DNA of 64,000 bases from Comamonadaceae bacterium OS-1 (GCA_027923965.1 AP026969.1:4216001-4280000); one strand, 5' to 3'. Counted from the first letter of the stretch, positions 1 through 12,460 are shown. Notes: a model not told the origin generated them from the sequence alone. A program made the numbers and translations.

Positions 1-590
1 TGATCCTGCTGGTGGCCAAAAACGACCGCAAGCTGCGCATCGAGGTGGCCAAGACGCTGGAGGGCGCGATTCCCGACCTGGCGGCCAGCAACATCATCAA
101 CGACGCGATCACGCCGCGCTTCAAGCAGGGCGACTTTGCCGGGGGTGTGGATGCCGGGGTGGACCAGATCATGGCGCTGGTCAAGGGCGAGGCCCTGCCC
201 GCGCCTACCGCTCGGACGGCACAGCAGGACTTGGGTTTTGACTGGCAAGAGCTGCTGATCTTCGCGGTGGTGGCGGTGCCGGTGGCGGGAGCCATTGCGC
301 GCAGCATCTTCGGGGTCGGGTTGGGGTCGGTGGTAACCGGCGGAGCCATCGGCGCGCTGGCCTGGGTGCTGTCGGCCAGCGTTCTGATCGCGGGCGTGGC
401 CGGGGTGGCTGCGTTGCTGTTCACGCTGCTATCGCGTGTCGGCAGCTCGTCCTTGGGCGGTGGCCTGGGCGGTTTGGGTGGCCTGGGCGGGGGTGGTTTC
501 AGCTCTGGCGGGCGCAGCAGCGGTGGCGGCGGATTCAGCTCGGGCGGCGGTGGCAATTTTGGCGGCGGCGGTGCCTCCGGGGGGTGGTAA
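1..590 (+). CDS. TPM-domain (YgcG-type) membrane protein, 5' end outside window
   Basis: The frame is open from base 3, so the gene starts upstream of the window. The visible part begins inside a TPM domain (end of the fold, with IINDAITPRFKQGDF). It continues with two hydrophobic segments, roughly 80-100 and 110-140 residues into the visible part, and ends in a tail of Gly and Ser runs closing with GGW. TPM proteins are membrane-anchored, often have Gly-rich tails, and are commonly encoded next to LemA and a second TPM gene. The second TPM gene follows here directly. Their biochemical role is poorly defined; some plant and bacterial members bind metal or act as acid phosphatases. Family assignment is confident, function is not. 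Confidence 0.8.
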   Translation, partial: ILLVAKNDRKLRIEVAKTLEGAIPDLAASNIINDAITPRFKQGDFAGGVDAGVDQIMALVKGEALPAPTARTAQQDLGFDWQELLIFAVVAVPVAGAIARSIFGVGLGSVVTGGAIGALAWVLSASVLIAGVAGVAALLFTLLSRVGSSSLGGGLGGLGGLGGGGFSSGGRSSGGGGFSSGGGGNFGGGGASGGW

Positions 591-595
591 CCAAG

Positions 596-1108
596 ATGTG
601 GAAGTATGTCCTCCGATTCCTGAAACACTGCTGCTGGGACGTGGGCGATGTGCGCCGCGCCGTCCCCTCGGCCCTGCTAGAGCGGCTCACCCTGCGGGTC
701 AGCGCCAGCGAACAGCGCCACACCGGCGAGATCCGCATCTGCGTGGAAGCCGGCCTGCCACTGAGCTACTTGCGGCGCAACGCCACGGCACGCGAACGGG
801 CGGTGATGCTGTTTGGCAAGCTGCGTGTCTGGGACACCGCGCACAACAACGGCGTGCTGATTTACCTGCTGCTGGCCGACCACGCGATCGAGCTGGTGGC
901 CGACCGGGGCCTGAACGAGCGCGTGTCACCGGCAGAGTGGCAGGCGATGGTGGCGCACCTGGGCACGGCCTTGCAGGCGGGCCGGTACGAGGAAGGTTTG
1001 ACGGCTGCGCTGGAAGAGGTGTCTGCCGTGCTGGTGCAGCATTTTCCGCTGCTGCCGGGCGGTGTGCGGGGCAACGAGCTACCGAATGCGCCCGTAGTGA
1101 TTCTGTAA
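596..1108 (+). CDS. Soluble TPM-domain protein
   Basis: This 170-residue protein carries a single TPM fold without membrane segments (motifs HTGEIRICVE and NNGVLIYLLLADHAIELVADRG). I chose ATG 596, five bases after the upstream stop. A GTG at 584 would overlap the upstream gene by seven bases. The tight spacing indicates co-transcription with the preceding membrane-anchored TPM gene, and the pair resembles the LemA-TPM-TPM arrangement of many betaproteobacteria. A rho-independent terminator follows immediately after the stop. The exact biochemical activity is unknown. Confidence 0.8.
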   Translation: MWKYVLRFLKHCCWDVGDVRRAVPSALLERLTLRVSASEQRHTGEIRICVEAGLPLSYLRRNATARERAVMLFGKLRVWDTAHNNGVLIYLLLADHAIELVADRGLNERVSPAEWQAMVAHLGTALQAGRYEEGLTAALEEVSAVLVQHFPLLPGGVRGNELPNAPVVIL

Positions 1109-1137
1109 GCCTATATTTGAAATATAGGCATTTTTTT
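1109..1137 (+). terminator. Rho-independent terminator of the TPM operon
   Basis: A perfect 9-bp inverted repeat, GCCTATATT / AATATAGGC with a TGA loop, begins on the base after the stop codon. An A and seven T follow. The position and T tract fit termination of the TPM gene pair. Confidence 0.85.
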
Positions 1138-1145
1138 ACCATAAA

Positions 1146-1201
1146 AACAGGACTCTACGCTTACTGCATAAGCGTAAGCAGCTCCTTTTTTTGATATCAA
1201 A
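1146..1201 (-). repeat. R1 dispersed double-hairpin repeat, copy 1
   Basis: This is the first copy of the repeat family called R1 here. Its hallmarks are an inner hairpin (ACGCTTA-N5-TAAGCGT at 1157-1175) and an adjoining AGCAGCT block. The other copies share both features. It lies between the convergent TPM and ATP synthase operons, flanked by their two terminators. Confidence 0.7.
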
Positions 1202-1234
1202 AACAGAAGCAAGCACTTCGGGATTACGCCCACA

Positions 1235-1260
1235 AAAAAGCCGCTCAAGAGCGGCTTTTT
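1235..1260 (-). terminator. Rho-independent terminator of the atp operon
   Basis: A perfect 12-bp inverted repeat, AAAAAGCCGCTC / GAGCGGCTTTTT with an AA loop, lies 18 bases downstream of the atpC stop. It has T runs on both strands and may terminate in both directions. Confidence 0.9.
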
Positions 1261-1278
1261 GGGAAGTGTCAGTAAAGA

Positions 1279-1695
1279 CTAGCGGTTGCGGCGGAACTTG
1301 CGCAGAGCGGAAATCTGGGCGGCCATGATGGCCAGCTCGGATTGGGCCTTGGCGATGTCCAGCTGGCCTTTGGCATTGCGCAGAGCTTCTTCGGCGCGGG
1401 CCTTGGCGGCGTTGGCTTTTTCTTCGTCCAGGTCCTTGCCGCGGATGGCCGTGTCAGACAACACGGTGACGCAGTTGGGTTGGACTTCCAGAATGCCACC
1501 GGCCACGAAGATGAATTCTTCGGTGCCGTCGGCCTTTTCGATACGCACCGAACCCGGCTTGATGCGGGTGATCAAGGGGGTGTGGCGCGGATAAATGCCC
1601 AGCTCGCCCGCTTCGCCCGGCAAAGCCACAAACTTGGCTTCGCCCGAGAAGATGGATTCTTCGGCACTGACAACATTCACGAGAATGGTGGTCAT
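1279..1695 (-). CDS. atpC: F1Fo ATP synthase subunit epsilon
   Basis: This 138-residue protein is of usual length. The N-terminal beta-sandwich ([33 protein letters not shown]) is followed by the C-terminal helical hairpin rich in Ala and Lys. Epsilon belongs to the central stalk and restrains ATP hydrolysis through its C-terminal helices. It is the last gene of the operon, 67 bases after atpD, and is followed by a strong terminator. Confidence 0.97.
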   Translation of the reverse strand: MTTILVNVVSAEESIFSGEAKFVALPGEAGELGIYPRHTPLITRIKPGSVRIEKADGTEEFIFVAGGILEVQPNCVTVLSDTAIRGKDLDEEKANAAKARAEEALRNAKGQLDIAKAQSELAIMAAQISALRKFRRNR

Positions 1696-1762
1696 AGGTT
1701 TCCTTTGGGTCCAGCGTGGTGAAGTGCAGAGCGCGACCTAGGCCGCACTCTGCAGAAGGGGT

Positions 1763-3247
<1,485 letters not shown>

Positions 3248-4126
3248 TTAAACAGCCGCCGCACCTGCCACAATTTCCGACAATTCTTTGGTGATCGCGG
3301 CCTGGCGGGTCTTGTTATAGATCAGCTTGAGCTCGGCAATCACGCTACCCGCGTTGTCGGTAGCAGCCTTCATGGCGACCATGCGCGCGGCATGCTCGGA
3401 GGCCATGTTTTCCGCGACCGCCTGGTAGGCCAACGCTTCCACGTAGCGGATCAACAAATTGTCGATCACCGACTGCGCATCGGGTTCGTAGATGTAGTCC
3501 CAGGTGTTGGCCTTGCCGGATGCCTTGGTATCCGCCTGCATTTGGGCCGACGACAAGGGCAACAGCTGCTCCACCACCGCTTCTTGCTTCATGGTGCTGA
3601 CAAACTTGTTGTACACCAGGTAGACAGCGCTGATTTCACCTTTTTCGTAGGCATCCAGCAGCACCTTGAGCGGGCCGATCAGCTTGTCCAGGTGCGGCTT
3701 GTCACCCAGATGGGTCACATGCGCTACCACCTGGGCACCGGTACGGTTCAAAAACCCGAGACCTTTGCCGCCCACCGCCACGGTTTTTGCGGTCAAGCCT
3801 GCAGCCTGCGCAGCGCGCAGTTTCAGGGTCAACGCGCGGAACAGGTTGGTGTTCAAGCCGCCACACAAACCCTTGTCGGTGGTCACCACCACAAAACCCT
3901 CGGCCTTGGCGCCGTTGGGTTTCATGAAGTTGTGCACGTACTCGGGATTCGCCTGGCCCAGGTTGGCTGCGATGTCACGGATCTTGTCGCTGTACGGGCG
4001 GGCTGCCTTCATCCGCTCCTGTGCTTTACGCATCTTGGAGACGGAAATCATTTCCATCGCCTTGGTGATCTTCTTGGTGTTTTCCACCGATTTGATCTTG
4101 GTGCGTAGTTCCTTGCCTGCTGCCAT
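3248..4126 (-). CDS. atpG: F1Fo ATP synthase subunit gamma
   Basis: This 292-residue subunit forms the rotating central shaft. The N-terminal coiled-coil helix ([20 protein letters not shown]) and the C-terminal helix ([20 protein letters not shown]) are the conserved halves of the shaft. The middle carries the [11 protein letters not shown] signature. It starts 13 bases after atpA, consistent with coupled translation. Confidence 0.97.
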   Translation of the reverse strand: MAAGKELRTKIKSVENTKKITKAMEMISVSKMRKAQERMKAARPYSDKIRDIAANLGQANPEYVHNFMKPNGAKAEGFVVVTTDKGLCGGLNTNLFRALTLKLRAAQAAGLTAKTVAVGGKGLGFLNRTGAQVVAHVTHLGDKPHLDKLIGPLKVLLDAYEKGEISAVYLVYNKFVSTMKQEAVVEQLLPLSSAQMQADTKASGKANTWDYIYEPDAQSVIDNLLIRYVEALAYQAVAENMASEHAARMVAMKAATDNAGSVIAELKLIYNKTRQAAITKELSEIVAGAAAV

Positions 4127-4139
4127 GACGGGCTCCTAG

Positions 4140-5693
4140 TTAAGCGAACGTCTTCTTGAAGGCGGTGACAGCAGCGTGCAACTCAGCTTCCGCTTCCTTG
4201 TCCAGTGCTTTCGAGGCTTCAATCTTGGCCAACAAAGCCGCGCTCTTGTCCTTGAGGTAGCCGTGCAGGCCGTGCTCAAAAGCCAGGATCTTCTTGACAT
4301 CGATGTCGTCCATGAAGCCCTTGTTCACTGCGAACAAAGTGGCACCCATGAGGGACACGGACAAGGGGCTGTACTGGGCTTGCTTGAGCAGTTCGGTCAC
4401 GCGGGCACCGCGGTCCAGCTGCTTGCGGGTCGCTTCGTCCAGGTCCGATGCGAACTGGGCGAAAGCCGCCAATTCACGGTACTGCGCTAAGTCGGTACGG
4501 ATACCGCCAGATTGGCTCTTGATGATCTTGGTCTGTGCGGCGCTACCGACGCGAGACACCGAGATACCGGCGTTGATCGCAGGGCGGATGCCGGCGTTGA
4601 ACAGCGAGGTTTCCAGGAAGATCTGGCCGTCGGTGATCGAGATCACGTTGGTGGGCACGAAAGCAGACACGTCACCGGCTTGCGTTTCAATGATGGGCAA
4701 AGCCGTCAAGGAACCGGTCTTGCCCTTGACTTCACCCTTGGTGAAGGCTTCGACGTAGTCGGCATTCACGCGGGCGGCGCGTTCCAGCAGGCGGCTGTGC
4801 AGATAGAACACGTCTCCAGGGTAGGCTTCGCGGCCTGGTGGACGGCGCAGCAGCAAGGAAACCTGGCGGTAGGCCACGGCTTGCTTGGACAAATCGTCGT
4901 ACACGATCAGGGCATCCTGGCCGCGGTCGCGGAAGTATTCGCCCATGGTGCAGCCGGAGTAGGCCGAAACGTACTGCATGGCAGCCGATTCAGAAGCCGA
5001 AGCCGCCACCACAATGGTGTATTCCATCGCACCAGCCTGTTCCAGGGCACGCACCACGTTTTTGATCGACGAGGCCTTTTGGCCAATCGCGACGTACACG
5101 CAGAACATGTTCTGGCCCTTTTGGTTGATGATGGCATCGATCGCCACAGCGGTTTTACCCGTCTGGCGGTCACCAATGATCAACTCGCGCTGGCCACGGC
5201 CGACGGGCACCATGGCATCGATCGACTTCAAGCCGGTCTGCATGGGCTGGTCCACCGATTTACGGGCAATCACGCCGGGCGCGACTTTTTCGATCACGTC
5301 GGTCATCTTGGCGTTGATCGGGCCCTTGCCGTCGATCGGCTGGCCCAGTGCGTTCACCACGCGACCGAGCAGCTCGGGACCGACCGGCACTTCCAGAATG
5401 CGGCCCGTGCACTTCACGATGTCGCCTTCGGAGATGTGTTCGTATTCGCCCAAAATCACGGAGCCGACCGAGTCACGCTCCAGATTCAGTGCCAGGCCGT
5501 AGGTGGGCTGGCCATCGCTACCGGCGGGGAACTCCAACATTTCGCCCTGCATCACGTCGGACAGGCCGTGCAAACGGCAGATACCGTCGGTCACGGACAC
5601 GACGGTGCCCTGGTTGCGGATATCGGTTTGGGCCGTCAGGCCTTCGATACGGCTCTTGATCAGCTCAGAAATTTCTGCGGGATTGAGTTGCAT
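4140..5693 (-). CDS. atpA: F1Fo ATP synthase subunit alpha
   Basis: This 517-residue subunit carries the non-catalytic nucleotide sites. The P-loop GDRQTGKT is at residues 174-181, and the signature [17 protein letters not shown] comes in the C-terminal half. The N-terminal helix ([18 protein letters not shown]) contacts delta. It follows atpH after 87 bases, the widest gap among the F1 genes, and no hairpin is evident there. Length and motifs are normal. Confidence 0.98.
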   Translation of the reverse strand: MQLNPAEISELIKSRIEGLTAQTDIRNQGTVVSVTDGICRLHGLSDVMQGEMLEFPAGSDGQPTYGLALNLERDSVGSVILGEYEHISEGDIVKCTGRILEVPVGPELLGRVVNALGQPIDGKGPINAKMTDVIEKVAPGVIARKSVDQPMQTGLKSIDAMVPVGRGQRELIIGDRQTGKTAVAIDAIINQKGQNMFCVYVAIGQKASSIKNVVRALEQAGAMEYTIVVAASASESAAMQYVSAYSGCTMGEYFRDRGQDALIVYDDLSKQAVAYRQVSLLLRRPPGREAYPGDVFYLHSRLLERAARVNADYVEAFTKGEVKGKTGSLTALPIIETQAGDVSAFVPTNVISITDGQIFLETSLFNAGIRPAINAGISVSRVGSAAQTKIIKSQSGGIRTDLAQYRELAAFAQFASDLDEATRKQLDRGARVTELLKQAQYSPLSVSLMGATLFAVNKGFMDDIDVKKILAFEHGLHGYLKDKSAALLAKIEASKALDKEAEAELHAAVTAFKKTFA

Positions 5694-5780
5694 GACTCTT
5701 TCCTTCTCTTTCTTTAGTTAGCAAACAACCGGAGCCATGGGCTCTGGCCGAAAACGCTGGCACAGACCTTAACCTGGTGG

Positions 5781-6311
5781 TTAAGCGGTCAGGGCCAATT
5801 TCATATGTTCCAGGCGGGCTTTGATCGAGGTGTCCAACACCTCGTCACCCACCACGACGCGAATTCCGCCAATCAACTCCGGCTGCAAAGCCACTGTGAG
5901 ATTGAGCTTGCGTCCAAAACGCTTTTCCAGCGCCGACGAGACGTTGGCCAGAGCATCTGCGTCGATCGCAAAAGCACTGAACACGGTCGCGTCAGAGGAG
6001 CCGCTCCGGGCATTTTTCAATGCACGGAACTGGGTAGCAATCTCGGGAAGAGCGGCCAGGCGCCCGTTCTCGATGACCATGCGCAAAAAGTTTTTTGCAG
6101 CATCTGGCAGGGCCGACTTGGCCACACCGGCTACCACCTCAAACACCTGGTTCACCTCAACCTTGGGGTTGTCGGCGAACTGGAGCAACTGGGGGTTGGC
6201 TGCAATCGCGGCCAATTCATCCACCCATCCGGCGGTGCCGTCCAGGTCAGACGCAGTGGCCTTGAACAGCGCTTCGGCGTAAGGACGGGCAATGGTTGCT
6301 ATTTCAGCCAT
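5781..6311 (-). CDS. atpH: F1Fo ATP synthase subunit delta
   Basis: This 176-residue OSCP-type subunit of the peripheral stalk joins the top of F1 to subunit b. The N-terminal six-helix domain starts with [12 protein letters not shown]. The C-terminal signature is [20 protein letters not shown]. It follows atpF by 14 bases. Confidence 0.96.
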   Translation of the reverse strand: MAEIATIARPYAEALFKATASDLDGTAGWVDELAAIAANPQLLQFADNPKVEVNQVFEVVAGVAKSALPDAAKNFLRMVIENGRLAALPEIATQFRALKNARSGSSDATVFSAFAIDADALANVSSALEKRFGRKLNLTVALQPELIGGIRVVVGDEVLDTSIKARLEHMKLALTA

Positions 6312-6325
6312 GGTCGTTCTGCCGC

Positions 6326-6796
6326 TCAGAGTTCGGTTTGGAGACGGTTCAGCAAGTCCGCGTGGACACCGGCATTGACTTCCTTGCGGAGAATCTGCTC
6401 GGCACCCTTCACCGCCAATGCAGCCACTTGCTCACGCAGGGCCTCACGGGCTTTGACGGTTTGCTGCTCGGCTTCGGCACGGGCTGCGGCGACGATCTTG
6501 TTGCCCTCTTCCGTGGCACGGGCCTTGGCCTCTTCCACGATAGTTTGGGCACGGCGATCGGCATCCGCCAAACGCGACGCGGTCTCGGTGCGCGACTTGG
6601 CCAGTTCGGCTTCCACGCGCTGGTTGGCGCTGGTCAGTTCGGACTTGGCTTTATCGGCGGCAGCAAGGCCGTCAGAGATTTTCTGCACCCGCTCGTCCAG
6701 GGCCTTGGTGATCGGAGGCCACACGAATTTCATCGTGAACCACACCAAAATCGCAAAGACGATGGCCTGCAGAAACAGGGTTGAATTAATGTTCAC
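6326..6796 (-). CDS. atpF: F1Fo ATP synthase subunit b
   Basis: This 156-residue protein has one N-terminal membrane helix ([20 protein letters not shown]) followed by a long charged, Ala-rich coiled coil. This is the classic peripheral-stalk architecture. Two copies dimerise and bind delta. Only one b gene is present, so the enzyme has a b2 rather than a b/b' stalk. Confidence 0.96.
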   Translation of the reverse strand: MNINSTLFLQAIVFAILVWFTMKFVWPPITKALDERVQKISDGLAAADKAKSELTSANQRVEAELAKSRTETASRLADADRRAQTIVEEAKARATEEGNKIVAAARAEAEQQTVKAREALREQVAALAVKGAEQILRKEVNAGVHADLLNRLQTEL

Positions 6797-6834
6797 GGCT
6801 TAATTCCTTTCGGTCGTGAAAGGTCGGCCAAAAA

Positions 6835-8098
<1,264 letters not shown>

Positions 8099-8118
8099 AT
8101 TTAAGTCCATCAATCCTG

Positions 8119-8631
8119 TTAAGCCGTACGTTGGCGTTTGGAGCGAAACATCAGCGCAATCCAAACCACCTTCATGGTCACTACAAAGCCGACCAACAAG
8201 GCCAGCCAATTCAACTCAGGAACCAGTCGGGGTGCCGCAAACAGCATTGCTACTGTGACGGCAATCTTGACCAGCTCCCACACAAAAAACCCCGCCATCG
8301 CCGCACCGGGAATTGCCCGGGCCAGCTTGCCGGTAACACCGCGCGCAAACAGCGCTGCAGGCACCACCACCGCAATGGCTCCATACCCCGCCGACCAACC
8401 CATAACGGGCTTGCCGGTCACCAGCCATGCGGCTATTGCCACCAGACACCCGGTGGCCAACTGGCCCCACACAATCGCCCAAATGGACATCATGGGAGTC
8501 TGCTGGCGCCAGGTCTGCGCTTGCGCAGCCGTCAGGGGCTTGAAATCGTCTTCAGCTACCCCATCTCTTAATTCATCTCCCAGATTCGCAAGTGCTCTCG
8601 GAGGAGCTTTTGGGGGCATTCCTGGTGACAT
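8119..8631 (-). CDS. atpI: ATP synthase assembly protein I
   Basis: This is a protein of about 170 residues. A hydrophilic N-terminal segment is followed by four hydrophobic helices (around WAIVWGQLATGCLVAIAAWL, AIAVVVPAALFARG, GFFVWELVKIAVTVAMLF and LLVGFVVTMKVVWIALMF). AtpI assists c-ring assembly and is not part of the finished enzyme. It is first in the operon and just downstream of the promoter. ATG 8631 is preferred; an ATG at 8676 is possible. Confidence 0.88.
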   Translation of the reverse strand: MSPGMPPKAPPRALANLGDELRDGVAEDDFKPLTAAQAQTWRQQTPMMSIWAIVWGQLATGCLVAIAAWLVTGKPVMGWSAGYGAIAVVVPAALFARGVTGKLARAIPGAAMAGFFVWELVKIAVTVAMLFAAPRLVPELNWLALLVGFVVTMKVVWIALMFRSKRQRTA

Positions 8632-8699
8632 GATTGACTGACTGTATGACACCTGATTGACACCCGACTTACACACTGAAAAGTTTAGTAAAGCCCACT

Positions 8700-8729
8700 A
8701 TTATACGAATATTCCCTTGACACCCGCAA
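8700..8729 (-). promoter_or_regulatory. Sigma70-type promoter of the atp operon
   Basis: On the minus strand a TTGCGG box (8724-8729) is separated by 18 bp from a perfect TATAAT box (8700-8705). It sits about 70 bases upstream of atpI and is the only strong promoter-like sequence ahead of the operon. Confidence 0.7.
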
Positions 8730-8855
8730 GCGCTTTGGCGTGCATACAACTGTAACGCTTTGCCATGCCTGTCTGCGCGTAGGGCTGCGTCCATGTAGGG
8801 ATATCCCCAAGGGCGCTGCATTGTGGCACTTCTTCCTTGACCGTCTTTTTTTGCC

Positions 8856-9857
8856 ATGCAGCACCACACCGCCACCGGCTTCAAGAACAACTATACCGAT
8901 GCCGTTCCCGGCTCCACCCGCGACCTGCTGCGCTGGCAGTGGAATGCCCGGCGCAAGAATTTGCCGCCACCACCGCAAACACCCACACCCATAGTCGCGC
9001 CCAACCTGGCCGCCATCCACGCCAACGCCGGAGCCGCCATGCAGCCCGCCATCACCTGGGTGGGACACGCCACCATGTTGGTGCAGGCCAGCGGGCTGAA
9101 TGTGCTGACCGACCCGGTGTTCAGCGAGCGCGCCTCGCCGGTGCAGTGGAGCGGGCCGCAACGGGCCCAGCCGCCGGGCTTGGCCCTGGCCGACCTGCCG
9201 CCCATCGACGTGGTGGTCATCTCGCACAACCACTACGACCATCTGGATGTAAATGCGGTGCTGGCGCTTAATAGACGGGCGCAAGGCGCTACGGTTTTTA
9301 TAGTGCCGCTGCGCCTCAAAGCCTGGTTCATCCGGCAGGGCATCCACCACGTGGTGGAACTCGACTGGTGGCAGCAGCACACGGTGCGCGGCGTGGAATT
9401 TCACCTCACCCCCGTGCAGCATTGGACGGCCCGCGCCATGGGCGACCGCTTCCAGACGCTGTGGGGCGGCTGGGCGGTGTTTGGGGCCGATTTCCACTGG
9501 TACTTCAGCGGCGACACCGGCTACAGCCAGGACTTCCAGGACACCCGCGCACGTTTCCAGGAGCGCAGCCCCGACGGCTTTGACATCGCCCTGATCGCCG
9601 TGGGCGCCTACGAACCCCGCTGGTTCATGCAAAACCAGCACATCAACCCGGCCGAAGCCGTGCAAATCCACCGTGACCTGCACGCCAAACGCAGCGTGGG
9701 CGTGCACTGGGGCACCTTCAACCTGACCGACGAGCCGCTGGACCAGCCCCCGGCCGACCTAGCCGCCGCCCGCATCGCCCAGGGCGTGTCCGAGGACGAC
9801 TTCTTTCTGCTGAAAATTGGCGAAACCCGCGGCCTGCCCGCCCGCAGTCCAAAATAG
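8856..9857 (+). CDS. MBL-fold metal-dependent hydrolase (NAPE-PLD/UlaG-like)
   Basis: This 333-residue protein has a metallo-beta-lactamase fold. The strand WVGHATMLVQASG leads to the metal motif SHNHYDHLD. Later ligands are in FSGDTGYS and VHWGTFNLTDEP. The arrangement matches bacterial NAPE-phospholipase-D-like hydrolases. The substrate cannot be read from the sequence. The start at 8856 gives MQHHTATGF, and the first 60 residues are poorly conserved in type. It ends six bases before the aminotransferase gene, so the two are probably co-transcribed. Confidence 0.85.
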   Translation: MQHHTATGFKNNYTDAVPGSTRDLLRWQWNARRKNLPPPPQTPTPIVAPNLAAIHANAGAAMQPAITWVGHATMLVQASGLNVLTDPVFSERASPVQWSGPQRAQPPGLALADLPPIDVVVISHNHYDHLDVNAVLALNRRAQGATVFIVPLRLKAWFIRQGIHHVVELDWWQQHTVRGVEFHLTPVQHWTARAMGDRFQTLWGGWAVFGADFHWYFSGDTGYSQDFQDTRARFQERSPDGFDIALIAVGAYEPRWFMQNQHINPAEAVQIHRDLHAKRSVGVHWGTFNLTDEPLDQPPADLAAARIAQGVSEDDFFLLKIGETRGLPARSPK

Positions 9858-9863
9858 CGTCCT

Positions 9864-10754
9864 ATGCACTCTTTGCCCGACTACCCCTGCTACCTCAACG
9901 GTGCCTACACCCCCCTGTGCGACGCCAAAATCAGCGTCATGGACCGGGGCTTCATCTTTGGCGACGGCGTGTACGAAGTGGTGCCGGTCTACGCGGGCCG
10001 TTTGTTCCGGTTTGAGCAGCACATGGCCCGGCTCGACCGCAGCCTGGCCGAGCTGCGCATCGCCAACCCGCGCACCCGGGACCAGTGGCGCGAAATTGCT
10101 ACAACTTTAGTAGCTTCTCACGCCCACCACACCAGCACGAACGGCCAAAAACCTTTAAATCCTAACCACCTGGTCTACATCCAGATCACCCGCGGTGTGG
10201 CCCTGCGCGACCACGCCATGCCGAAGGACATCACGCCCACCGTGTTCGCCATGGCCACCCAGATGAACCTGCCCAGCGCCACCCAGCGCAGCCAGGGCGT
10301 GGCCTGCGTCACCGCCGACGACTTCCGCTGGGAAAAAGCCCACATCAAAAGCACCAGCCTGCTGGGCGCGGTGTTTGCACGGCAGATCGGCGTGGACGCG
10401 GGCGCGACGGAAACGGTCATGTTCCGCAACGGCTATCTGAGCGAAGCCGCCAGCAGCAACGTCTGGCTGGTCAAAGACGGCACGCTCATCGGCCCGCCCA
10501 AAGACCACCTCGTGCTCGAAGGCATCCGCTTCGGGCTGATGGAAGACATCTGCCGCGCCCAGGGCGTCCCGTTTGCACTGCGCCGCATCACGCGCGAAGA
10601 AGTGCTGCACGCCGACGAACTGCTGCTCACCAGCGCCACCAAAGAGGTGCTGGCCATCTCCACCCTGGACGGCCAGCCCGTGGGCAACGGCCTGCCCGGC
10701 CCCGTCTACACCCGGCTCTACGCCGGCTACACCGCCGCCACCCAGGCGGCCTGA
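9864..10754 (+). CDS. dat: D-amino-acid aminotransferase (PLP class IV) carrying an R1 insertion
   Basis: This 296-residue fold-type IV PLP enzyme probably interconverts D-amino acids and 2-oxo acids. Visible motifs are [13 protein letters not shown] near the N terminus, the Schiff-base lysine K162 in [10 protein letters not shown], and the cofactor region [16 protein letters not shown]. Residues 79-98 are encoded by a copy of the R1 repeat lying in frame without a stop. This lengthens the segment just before the conserved strand [10 protein letters not shown]. The gene lies 12 bases before ybeD, giving a dat-ybeD-lipB order. In the E. coli lip locus dacA takes the first position. Confidence 0.9.
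   Translation: MHSLPDYPCYLNGAYTPLCDAKISVMDRGFIFGDGVYEVVPVYAGRLFRFEQHMARLDRSLAELRIANPRTRDQWREIATTLVASHAHHTSTNGQKPLNPNHLVYIQITRGVALRDHAMPKDITPTVFAMATQMNLPSATQRSQGVACVTADDFRWEKAHIKSTSLLGAVFARQIGVDAGATETVMFRNGYLSEAASSNVWLVKDGTLIGPPKDHLVLEGIRFGLMEDICRAQGVPFALRRITREEVLHADELLLTSATKEVLAISTLDGQPVGNGLPGPVYTRLYAGYTAATQAA
10096..10151 (+). repeat. R1 repeat inside the coding region of dat, copy 2
   Basis: First hairpin GCTAC-N7-GTAGC (98-102 and 110-114 of the 10,000s), then TTCTCACGCCC, CCAGCACGAACGG and CCAAAAA. These are the same blocks in the same order as the intergenic copies. It is translated in frame as about 20 residues rich in His, Thr and Asn. Codons such as TTA and GTA stand out against the GC-rich surroundings. 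Confidence 0.8.
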
Positions 10755-10766
10755 CCACACACCACC

Positions 10767-11069
10767 ATGACCACACCTACGACCGAACCCACCGACCCTA
10801 TCGATCCCCGCAAAGAATCCCTGATCGAATACCCCTCGCTCTTCCCCATCAAGGTGATGGGCGAAAAGGTAGACGGCTTCGTGCACGCCATGACCGCCAT
10901 CGCCGCCCAGTTCGACCCCACGTTCGATGCCAGCGCGGTCGAGCTGCGCGAAAGCAAGGGCGGCAAGTACCTGGGCATCACCCTCCCCATCACCGCCACC
11001 AGCCGCGAACAGCTCGACGAGCTGTACCGCACCCTGAGCACCCATCCGATGGTGAAGATGGCGCTGTAG
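10767..11069 (+). CDS. ybeD: DUF493 (YbeD-like) protein
   Basis: This 100-residue protein of the YbeD/DUF493 family has an ACT-like small fold. Conserved segments are [27 protein letters not shown] and [15 protein letters not shown] at the extreme C terminus. The family is almost always found beside lipB and is proposed to act in lipoate metabolism, without a proven reaction. Here too lipB follows, separated by an R2 repeat. Confidence 0.9.
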   Translation: MTTPTTEPTDPIDPRKESLIEYPSLFPIKVMGEKVDGFVHAMTAIAAQFDPTFDASAVELRESKGGKYLGITLPITATSREQLDELYRTLSTHPMVKMAL

Positions 11070-11074
11070 GATAT

Positions 11075-11169
11075 GGCTCACCCCCAGGCTACAGTGCTGC
11101 GCACTTTTCGCCACCCCCCTTGCAGGGGGCAACAGCAGCAGCCCGGCAAAGCCGGTTCTGCGCTGTTCA
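11075..11169 (+). repeat. R2 dispersed repeat, copy A
   Basis: About 95 bp beginning GGCTCACCCCCAGGCTACAG. It contains a CCCCCTTGCAGGGGG hairpin at about 11116-11129 and CGGCAAAGCCGG at about 11144-11155. The same blocks occur in order at 36387-36481 and, inverted, at 59599-59692. It fills the gap between ybeD and lipB. Confidence 0.85.
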
Positions 11170-11185
11170 CCGCCGTGGCTGCGGC

Positions 11186-11866
11186 ATGACCACCACCCAC
11201 CTCCTCGGCCGCGTGGACTACCTGCCCACGGTGGAAAAAATGCAGGAATTCACCCTCCAGCGCCCAGCAGATGAGCGTGACCAGCTATGGATTTGTGAGC
11301 ATCCGCCGGTGTTCACCCAGGGGCTGGCGGGCAAGGCCGAACATCTGCTGCTGCCGGGCGACATTCCGGTGGTGCAGGCCAACCGGGGCGGCCAAGTGAC
11401 CTACCACGGGCCGGGGCAGGTGGTGGCATATCCGCTGCTGGATTTGAAGCGCGCGGGCTATTTCGTCAAGGAATACGTGTTCCGGCTGGAAGAGGCTGTG
11501 GTGCAAACCCTGGCCCATTTCGGCATCACCGGCCTGCGCGTGCCGGGGGCACCGGGCATCTATGTGCGCCTGCAAGACCCGTTTGGCCACGCCCGGCTGG
11601 AGGCGGGCTTTACCGCCCAACAATTGGAGTCTGACCCCTATTATTTGGGCAAGATTGCCGCGCTGGGCATTAAGGTCAGCCGCCACTGCACCTACCACGG
11701 GGTGGCGCTGAACGTGGCCATGGACCTGGAGCCTTACAGCCGCATCAACCCCTGCGGCTACGCCGGGCTAAAGACGGTGGACATGGCCAGCCTGGGCGTT
11801 GCCGTGTCCTGGGCCGAGGCGGCGCAGGTGTTTGCCCAGAAGCTGGAACGTTACTTGGCGGCTTAA
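11186..11866 (+). CDS. lipB: Octanoyl-[acyl-carrier-protein]:protein N-octanoyltransferase
   Basis: This 226-residue enzyme moves octanoyl from ACP to lipoyl domains, the first step of lipoate assembly. The signature [20 protein letters not shown] is present, with catalytic Lys163 ([12 protein letters not shown]) and Cys190 ([11 protein letters not shown]). ATG 11186 was chosen because anything upstream lies inside the R2 repeat. Its stop overlaps the stop end of the convergent Mrr-like gene. Its usual partner lipA lies 8.6 kb away. Confidence 0.95.
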   Translation: MTTTHLLGRVDYLPTVEKMQEFTLQRPADERDQLWICEHPPVFTQGLAGKAEHLLLPGDIPVVQANRGGQVTYHGPGQVVAYPLLDLKRAGYFVKEYVFRLEEAVVQTLAHFGITGLRVPGAPGIYVRLQDPFGHARLEAGFTAQQLESDPYYLGKIAALGIKVSRHCTYHGVALNVAMDLEPYSRINPCGYAGLKTVDMASLGVAVSWAEAAQVFAQKLERYLAA

Positions 11867-12438
11867 CGGGCGGCCTGAAGCAGCAGCTGCGCCAGCGCCA
11901 CGTCGGCCACCAGGGTGATGCCCTGGGCCTTGGCGAACTGCTCGGCGGTGTCGGTCACCCCGGCAATGCTGATGTAGGTGCAGGCCGCAGCGTTCTGTGT
12001 TTCCTTGGCTGCTGCCAGATCGCGCAAAGCTTCCACCCCGTGGATCGCGGCCTTCCAGCGCTTGGCGGCCACCAGGGTGGTCTGGCCGTCTTTGGACAGT
12101 TGCAAATCCGCCGCCTTGCCGTTCAAACGCGCCACCGTATAGCCCTTGGCGCGGTAGGCGGCATCCAGCGCATCGGCGAAATCGCGCCAGGGCATGGCCG
12201 TGGCTTTGGCCAAGGTGTCGGCCACCGCGGCGCTGCTGGGCAGGTCCCATTGGCGCGAGGCGGCGATCACCCCGATCACCAAAAATGGCATCGTTCCCAG
12301 CAGGCCAAACGGAATATAGGCTTTGGGCAGCAGCGCAAACGACAGCAGCCCAAACACCAGCACCAGCAGCATGCTGACCCACCACGGCGAACGCAGCAGC
12401 ACTGCAAAAAGAGAGTTTTTGGCCATTTTCAGTTTCAT
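11863..12438 (-). CDS. Membrane-anchored Mrr-like restriction-endonuclease-fold protein
   Basis: This is a 191-residue protein. Two hydrophobic helices occupy about residues 19-62 ([30 protein letters not shown]). The remainder resembles the Mrr_cat endonuclease-like fold (PF04471 type): [19 protein letters not shown], then [20 protein letters not shown] and an Ala-rich helix. In the family the catalytic core is D-x(n)-(E/Q)-x-K. Here D and the lysine in AAKRWK are present, but the central residue is Ala, so nuclease activity is doubtful. It overlaps lipB by four bases at the 3' end. Function unknown. Confidence 0.7.
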   Translation of the reverse strand: MKLKMAKNSLFAVLLRSPWWVSMLLVLVFGLLSFALLPKAYIPFGLLGTMPFLVIGVIAASRQWDLPSSAAVADTLAKATAMPWRDFADALDAAYRAKGYTVARLNGKAADLQLSKDGQTTLVAAKRWKAAIHGVEALRDLAAAKETQNAAACTYISIAGVTDTAEQFAKAQGITLVADVALAQLLLQAAR

Positions 12439-12460
12439 GGCCGCAGTGTAAAGGCCCGGG

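Noticed and set aside
4512..5717. 401-codon open frame opposite atpA
   Set aside because: Antisense shadow of atpA with no domain signature.
9267..9310. Possible R1-like segment inside the MBL hydrolase gene (rare codons AGA and ATA, GCGCTTAATAGACGGGCGC)
   Set aside because: Only part of the block order is recognisable and protein length there looks normal. Too weak to call without alignment.
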